The position numbers and the translations under genes were made by a program. The notes under the pieces were generated by a model that worked only from the letters and a program-made list of their open reading frames with translations, ran no database searches and was not told the DNA's origin. A stretch of DNA of 39,717 nt from Rhizaria sp. SCN 62-66 (lineage: Eukaryota; Rhizaria, unplaced): the NCBI GenBank assembly GCA_001724265.1, contig MEDY01000289.1, positions 1 through 39,717 of the forward strand. Reading direction: 5' to 3'. Positions 34,401-39,717 of this stretch are shown here, piece after piece. Position 1 is the first letter of the stretch. Each line of letters begins with the position of its first letter.

Positions 34401-35005
34401 CCGTGTGGTACGACTCGCGCACGCTGGTCCGGGTCGCGCCCAAGGACCACTCCGACGAGTGGGCCGTGCTGGCGGCGCCGCTGTCGTCGATCCCCGTGCT
34501 GTACCGCGGCGGCCGCATCATCGTGACGCAGCAGCGCGCGCGCAAGGCCACGAGCGGCATGACGGCGGACCCCTACACGGCAGTCGCCTGCCTCCGCGAC
34601 AACGCCGCTTCCGGCGACGTCTACATCGACGACGGCGCCACGTTTAAGTTCCTTAACGGTACCTACGTCTACCGCAAGCTCGCCGTGCAGATGACGCTGC
34701 CCAGCGCCAGCGGCGTCCCGGGCCAGCTCGTCTTTACCTCCACGGCGGCCACCGTGCCGTCGATCGTCGACGCGCCCGCGCACAAGCCCGAGGCCGTGGC
34801 CAACAACGTGCTCGACTCTGTCCACGTGTTGGGCTTCCCGCGCGGCGTCGTCGCCGGCAAGGCCACCGTCACCACGGCTGCGGGCGTCACGCGCGCCGTG
34901 AGCATCACTGTTGTCGCCGAGACCAACGTGCTGCTGATCCAGAGCGCCGACATGCTCGTTAGCGACGAGCTCACCGTCACCATCGAGCTTACCAACTCCG
35001 ATTAA
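31479..35005 (+). CDS. GANAB: Glucosidase II alpha subunit (GH31, ER)
   Basis: This GH31 alpha-glucosidase trims the two inner glucoses of N-linked glycans in the ER and drives the calnexin/calreticulin folding cycle. Four exons (31479-32901, 33042-33568, 33751-34083, 34262-35005) give 1,008 residues ending in TAA. Residues 1-25 form a signal peptide (hydrophobic LVVVACASFAAAQ). The N-terminal beta-domain and (beta/alpha)8 barrel follow, with MGYHQSRWNY, VDPHIKTTPGYHVYD, and GECWPG. The nucleophile Asp541 is in IWNDMNEPS and the acid/base Asp648 in WTGDN; GADVGGF and FFRAHS follow. The IWNDMNEPSVFSGPEKTM and HNLYGF segments match GANAB more closely than lysosomal or sucrase types. A Pro/Ala-rich insert of about 45 residues precedes RPFLLTRS. 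There is no ER-retention tail; in this family the beta subunit holds the complex in the ER. Confidence 0.93.
32902..33041 (+). other. Intron 1 of GANAB
   Basis: A 140-base intron in phase 1, donor GTACGG, acceptor CGCTCTAG. It joins KTTPG to YHVYD. Confidence 0.92.
33569..33750 (+). other. Intron 2 of GANAB
   Basis: A 182-base AT-rich intron in phase 0, donor GTACAT, acceptor GAACAACAG. It joins WTGDNQ to ATWGFL, directly after the acid/base Asp. Confidence 0.92.
34084..34261 (+). other. Intron 3 of GANAB
   Basis: A 178-base intron in phase 0, donor GTACGC, acceptor TATGATAG. It joins RPLLQ to AFPLDSK. Confidence 0.92.
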
Positions 35006-35688
35006 GTCGGTCAGTCGAGCCTCGCTCACGTCGCAACAGCCTCTTTTTAATATGTTTTTGAGAGTATATTATTCTCTTTCTTTTTAAACCACTGAAAAAA
35101 ATGTTTCTATTTTTCAATGCTTTCTTTCATCATGCCATTTTTTTGTGAATGCATGATCGTTTCCATACAAATTTGACTGCTTCAAGTCAATCCCAACTCC
35201 GTCGAACTCGTTCAGTTTAATGCGATCAAATAAATACGATGAAATGTATTATTATTATGCTTATTATTATGGTTGTTGTTGCTTGTTGTTGCTTTGATTG
35301 TTGATTGTTGTACATATACAAGTACCTCAATGCATTCCTTATACAACCCAGAACGCATGAAGTATGACGACGAAGACGGACGGATTGTTGTTACTCATGT
35401 TGTTGTTGTTTTGTTTGTTCCGTATTCCAACGTCTTTCTCCACCCCCTTCCTGTCATGAGAGCAAACAATGACTGGGTGTACGTCTACACACATTGTTGC
35501 TGTTGTCGTTGTTACTCTCATAAGGCCCATTGCTTGTTTTCTTTCTCCCTCCACACCACGCTCGCGCCCATCCCACAAACACACTTAAATATATTAAAAC
35601 TGCTCACATATTGCACGTTCCTTTTAAAACCTAAAAACGAAATGTACACCAAATCGCGCCGTTATAGTTATACCATGCCGCGCCGCGC
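35006..35688. other. Spacer between convergent genes with trinucleotide tracts
   Basis: This AT-rich stretch of 683 bases contains the 3' UTRs of GANAB (+) and malic enzyme (-). From about 35249 to 35310 and again near 35390-35420 and 35493-35515 there are ATT and GTT/TTG triplet tracts. Short ORFs here encode only low-complexity or unbiased sequence. I see no gene. Confidence 0.5.
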
Positions 35689-37862
35689 TTAGGTGCTGTC
35701 AACGGCGACGATGGGCTGGTACTCGGGGCGCCACATGAGATCGCTGATGTACTGCTCCCACGTGTCCTTGTAGGGCGGCAGCTCCTCGGTGCACTCGCCC
35801 TGCTCGCGCGCGACCTTGGCGACGGCGCAGGCGACCTTGTGCGAGACCTCGCGAATGTTGCTGATGGAGCAGAAGAGGCGGCCGGCGTCCATGTCCTCCT
35901 TGGGCAGCGCGTTGGCGAGCGCCTTCGAGGCCTCGTAAAACATCTCGTCCGTGACGCGCTTGGCGCGGGTGGCGACGCAAGCGAGCCCGACGCCCGGGTA
36001 GATGAAGATGTTGTTGCCCTGCGCGGGGACCATGACGGTCTTGCCGTCGCGCACCACGGGCGGGAACGGCGAGCCGAAAGCGGCGATGGCGCGGCCCTGG
36101 ATTACACAGAAAGAGAAAATAAACACACACAGATGTGAGTGGCATGAAACAAAAAGAGGTCAAAATAAACTATAGTTATTATTAAGAAAAATCACATATT
36201 TGTTCAATGGATTCCCATAACGCGGATGAATAAACGAGATATCGCATGTTCTAGAGGAGTGCATACCTGGGTCCAGTCGTAGACCTGCTCGGCCGTGCAC
36301 TCTGACTTGTCGGTGGGGTTGGACAGCGCGAAAATGACGGGGCGCTCGTTGAGCGGTGCCAGCGAGTCAGTCATGGCCTTGACGACGTTCTCGGTGAAGA
36401 TACCGCCGACGCCCGAGAGCCCGAGCAGGATGGTGGGCTTGACGCGGCGCACCACCTCCTCGAGCGGCATGCCCTCGGCTAGGTCGAAGTCGCACCCGGC
36501 ATCACGGTCGTGCTCGCCCTCGGGCGAGGCCAGGAACGCGCGGTCTTCGCCGATGTCGCGCGCGTAGTTCTCCTGGTTGCTCATAAGGTCGGAGCGCTCC
36601 TTGGTGAGCAGCCCGTCCTTGTCGGTGACCCAGAAGCGCGAGTAGGAGCGCTCGTTGGGCAGCCCCTCCTGCTTCATCGCGCGGCGCACCGAAGAGCACA
36701 CGCCAAGCCCCGCGGAGCCGGCGCCGACGCAGAGGATGCGCTCGTTGACGATGTCGGAGCTCTGCTTGCCCTTGACGCGGAGCGCAGCGAGCACGCCCGC
36801 GACGACCATGGAGCCCGTGCCTTGGATGTCGTCGTTAAAGCACGTGTTGAAGCGGCGGTAGCGGCTCAGAACCATCTCGGCGTAGGGCGTGCGGATGTCC
36901 TCAAACTGCACCAGCGCCTGCGGCCAGCGGTACGTGATGGCGTCCATGAGCTCGTCGAAGACGGCGAGGTACTCGGCGCCAGTCAGACGGGGCTTCTTCT
37001 GGCCCAGGTAGAGCGGGTCCGAGTGCAGCGACGGGTTGTCCGTGCCCATGTCGATGAACATCGGCAGCGTGCGCGACGGGTGAATGCCCGCCGCGGCGAC
37101 GTAGGTGATGAGCTTGCCGATGGGGATGCCCATGCCGTAGGCGCCCAGGTCGCCGAGACCGAGGATGCGGGAGCCGTCGGTGATGACGATGACGTCGACG
37201 TCCTTGGTGGGCCAGTTGTTGACGATCGAGTGCATGTCGCCGCGGTCGGCGTGGCCGTCGATCCAGAGACCGCGCGAGCGGCGCCACAGCTCGCCCGTGT
37301 GCTGGCAGGCGTAGCCGACGACGGGGGTGTAGACGATGGGCGCCATCTCCTGCAGGTGCTCAGACAGGAGGCGGTGGAACAGCACTTCGTTGCGGTCCTG
37401 CAGGTTCGACAGGTAGATGTGCTTGTCGACAAGCTCCTGCGTCACCGTGGGAGTCAGGTGCTGGTTGCGGCCATGCGCGCCGGCGCGCTGGAAGCCGAGG
37501 TAGGCACGCTTGACCTGCTCCTCGATGCTCATGACGCGGGGCGGCAACAGGCCGCGGAGCCCGAAGCGGTCGCGCTCGCGAGGCGGGAACGCAATGCCCT
37601 TGTTCGTCAGCGGGTCGTAGAGGATCTCCTGCCCTGTCTGCTTCTTGGGCACCTCGAGGGGCTGGAGCGAGTCGGGGCCGTAGCGGGATACGCGCTGGGT
37701 GATGGCCAGGCCAGTAAGTCCGCGGGCGGCCGGGGAGCGCACGGGCAGCGCCGGGATACGCGTCGCAGTGGCCGTGGAACCAGCCTGTGTGCGGAGTAGA
37801 TGTGACAGGGTACTCGTCAGCTTAATCGCTGAGCGAGGAAGGGACGAACAGCGCGGAATCAT
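35689..37862 (-). CDS. Malic enzyme, NAD(P)-dependent, probably mitochondrial
   Basis: It oxidatively decarboxylates malate to pyruvate and CO2. Two exons (37862-36267 and 36096-35689) give 667 residues ending in TAA. The first 50 residues or so are rich in Arg, Ser, Thr and Ala without acids (MIPRCSSLPRSAIKL...), a typical mitochondrial targeting peptide; this also supports the ATG at 37862. The N-terminal domain has catalytic Tyr178 in VYTPVVG, LWIDGH, and ITDGSRILGLGDLG followed by catalytic Lys250 in PIGKL. The metal site is FEDIRTPYA with CFNDDIQGTGS. The dinucleotide fold is ILCVGAGSAGLG, and ALSNPTDKSECTAEQ with TQGRAIAAFGSPF completes the C-terminal signature across the intron. I cannot tell NAD from NADP preference from the motifs. 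Confidence 0.95.
36097..36266 (-). other. Intron of the malic enzyme gene
   Basis: A 170-base AT-rich intron in phase 0 read on the minus strand, donor GTATGC (the only coding intron here not starting GTAC), acceptor GTAATCCAG. It joins YDWTQ to GRAIAAFG. Confidence 0.93.
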
Positions 37863-38437
37863 CTGGCTGTGCGGGTCTGCAGGGAGGCGGAAACGGAGAC
37901 CGACGCAGCCAAGAGTGAGGGCAGCGGACCGAACGGCGGATATAGTACAGTGGGATCGAGTGTGTAAGACATGTGAAAGGTATAAAAAACAGGAAAACCC
38001 CGGTTCATTGTCAAATAAATTCGAAACCTCATCCAATAACGAACTACACCCAGAGAAATCGGGCCTTAACTGGACTTGACGATTGCATTTCTCATGTCAC
38101 ATTGGTCAGTCGACGAGAGCGACTGTGAGACAAGTGACCGTGAGCAGAGTCCGACCGACGAGTTATAACTCGTCTAATCTTACGAATATATGAATGTTAC
38201 AAGTTAAAAATACAATTTTATTGACAATCAACGTTATTTGCACGATGACATGCTTGGATGCATACATATTTGTTGTTTTTAGTCATACAGATTTTGAAAT
38301 AATCAAATCGCGTCACTCTGCGCTATTGCAAGTACGCGACATACACGGTGCGTGTACAAGTATAACAGTTGGCCCAGGCTTGACAAAGCGAGTCCGATTC
38401 GCCACAGTCCAATGATAAGACTCACGCTCGCAGCGAC
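37863..38437. promoter_or_regulatory. Divergent promoter region between malic enzyme and the B-box gene
   Basis: This 575-base stretch lies between two genes transcribed away from each other. Next to the malic enzyme ATG the DNA is GC-rich, with an acceptor-like CCCTGCAG (minus strand, ending at 37877) 14 bases before the ATG. Further out it becomes AT-rich. It contains an 18-bp perfect palindrome (38157-38174) and a TGACCGTGAGCA word (38135-38146) that also occurs in the other divergent promoter. I see no gene in it. Confidence 0.5.
38157..38174. promoter_or_regulatory. 18-bp perfect palindrome
   Basis: GACGAGTTA is followed directly by its reverse complement TAACTCGTC. It lies near the middle of the divergent promoter, about 295 bases from the malic enzyme ATG and 265 from the B-box ATG, and suits a dimeric DNA-binding protein. 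This is inference from symmetry and position. Confidence 0.45.
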
Positions 38438-39717
38438 ATGAGTGCCGATAACAGCTGTATCGTAAGTGGTGCCGTCGTGTCAGTACAAGACACTTCTGCG
38501 CGTCGTAACCCTAACGTACGTATTATCTGGTCAACCTTTTATTCAAACTGGTTAGTGCTTCCGAGAGTTGACGTATGATACCAATGTCTCATGACTCATG
38601 ACGTGTGACTGATGAAGAGGATTAAAAAAACCTACTTGTTGCTGACGAGTATCACATTCACATGATTTCTTACTTCATCTGTTTCTAAAACATGGCTATC
38701 TGCCCGATTCAAACGTATATAGTGTTGCTACAAGCACGACGAGCCCGTGCTCATGCTTTACTGGTGCGACACTTGTGTCAACGTCGTATGCGGCCACTGC
38801 GTGGTGATTAACGGTGAGCATAAAGATCACACTATTCGCGGTGTTACAGCCAAGCATGCTGAGCTTCGCTCTCACGCCGCCACTCTCACTCCCAGAATCG
38901 ACAAACTGGCACAGCAACTTAAGGACGAGACTGCGCTCACTGAAGCCTTACACACGCAGACCGAGGCCAAGCTGACCGCACTCTCAGCCACAGCTAAGCA
39001 GTATTCATCCCACGCACGTGCTCCCCTGTTAGCGTTGGCGAACCAACTGCGGCTCTTTCTGTCACAGCGCACCAAGCAAGAACTGGAGGTTCTAGCGCGG
39101 ACGCAAAACACACTTGCAAGCATGACTGGCGCCACCGATGCGCCAAGTATCACACGTCTCGGTCGGCTCCTCGCGTCACGTCCTGTCTGGCCTTTCACAA
39201 GTGCGACCGCTAGTGCATCCGTAAACGCAGACCTAGATGGCAGCGATCCAAACGAGCAAGTCATCACGAATACACTTGCTGACACGCCCTGGGCTGCTGC
39301 ACGTGCTGCGTTTAAGGCAGCGACCACCGATGCGACTGCTGGGTTAGTACCGCGGGAGGTCACGTGCGAAGCTGATGTGCCACTCGCCGACTTGCTCTCT
39401 GCATCTAGCGACAACGGCTTCGTTGCTGAGATTGGCACGGTTGAGCTGTGCGGCGTGCGTTTCACGTACACTGTGCGCCGCGGCTGCGGCTGCGGTGCTT
39501 CCTCGTTGCTTTTGTCTCAACAGGCACAATTGCAAGATAGCAAAGACGGTGCCATTACGGATGCATCTGTTGAAGGCACACCGTCCAGTGCAAACGCAGA
39601 CGCAGGCTTAAGTCCTATAACATCTGCGACAGCTTTGCCTCTGTGCCGATGTGCGCTTGTCGGTGAGGTCACGGCGACTATTGTGTCAACAAGCCTTGCT
39701 GCAAGCTACGACGCCTG
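38438..39717 (+). CDS. B-box zinc-finger protein (5' part, runs off the window)
   Basis: Exon 1 (38438-38515, 26 codons) is joined in phase 0 to an exon from 38723 that stays open to the window end, 357 residues in all. The joined protein has a complete B-box type 2 zinc site directly after the splice: Cys28, His31, Cys41, Cys44, Cys49, Cys52, His59 and His62, with LYWCDTC and VVCGHC. A helical, Gln/Leu-rich stretch (about 75-145) follows and may form the coiled coil seen after B-boxes in TRIM-like proteins. A Cys-rich RRGCGCG patch and Ala/Ser/Thr-rich linkers come later. I see no RING finger before the B-box, so ubiquitin-ligase activity cannot be claimed. The start is inferred from the GTACGT donor and matching phase; the C-terminus is outside the window. 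Confidence 0.72.
38516..38722 (+). other. Intron of the B-box gene
   Basis: A 207-base AT-rich intron in phase 0, donor GTACGT, acceptor ATATAG. The TAG that seems to stop the frame at 38720-38722 is the acceptor itself. The donor is inferred from its match to the local consensus and from phase. Confidence 0.6.

Noticed and set aside
38093-38166. Short ORF MSHWSVDES... in the malic enzyme/B-box promoter
   Set aside because: Only 24 codons, no splice donor of the local type before its TAA, and no similarity to B-box N-termini.
38720-38722. TAG in frame with the B-box exon as a further sense TAG
   Set aside because: It fits better as the AG end of an intron: AT-rich DNA lies upstream, coding begins directly after it, and an upstream exon joins in the same phase.
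1-39717. CRISPR arrays, insertion sequences, bacterial operons, rRNA and tRNA genes
   Set aside because: I found no regular spaced repeats, no transposase motifs and no cloverleaf with a GTTCRA-type T-arm by reading. A tRNAscan and covariance search would be needed to exclude small RNAs fully.

Overview
The window is nuclear DNA from a eukaryote, most likely a free-living microbial protist. Genes are GC-rich and carry long alanine, serine, glutamine and asparagine runs. Spliceosomal introns of about 140-330 bp and the spacers between genes are AT-rich. There are no operons, no bacterial ribosome-binding sites and no mobile element that I can recognise. I cannot place the lineage from these genes.

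Layout from left to right: the 3' end of an unidentified Cys-rich gene (+, ends 208); a threefold enlarged AAR2 splicing factor (+, 689-4228); a membrane protein with an EDR2 C-terminal (DUF1336) domain (-, 8261-4897, one intron); a divergent promoter of about 1 kb; B12-dependent methionine synthase (+, 9329-13443, one intron); a T-rich gap of 1.6 kb; a PrsW-like multi-pass membrane protein with a very long N-terminus (+, 15060-18236, one intron); a giant UvrD/PcrA/Srs2-type helicase of about 3,966 codons (+, 18576-30476); a spacer with a decayed copy of the helicase 3' end; the alpha subunit of ER glucosidase II (+, 31479-35005, four exons); mitochondrial malic enzyme (-, 37862-35689, two exons); a second divergent promoter; and the 5' part of a B-box zinc-finger gene (+, from 38438, runs off the end). 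The genes share no pathway. They are housekeeping functions in RNA splicing, one-carbon metabolism, glycoprotein quality control, anaplerosis and DNA repair.

The main discovery candidate is the genetic code. The helicase frame is interrupted by TAG at 22551 and 24201. Its Walker A motif lies before both codons, the DExQ-type motif II lies between them, and motifs V and VI lie after both, all in one frame. The PrsW-like gene has the same kind of single in-frame TAG at 16488. None of the eight complete gene ends uses TAG (seven TAA, one TGA). This fits UAG being a sense codon, perhaps glutamine, with UAA and UGA still stops. A second candidate is an unusual 5' splice-site consensus: seven of eight coding introns start GTAC, six of them GTACG, where most eukaryotes have A at position +4. 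Pyrimidine-AG acceptor-like sites also sit just upstream of five of the seven visible start codons, which suggests common 5'-UTR introns or, less likely, spliced-leader trans-splicing.
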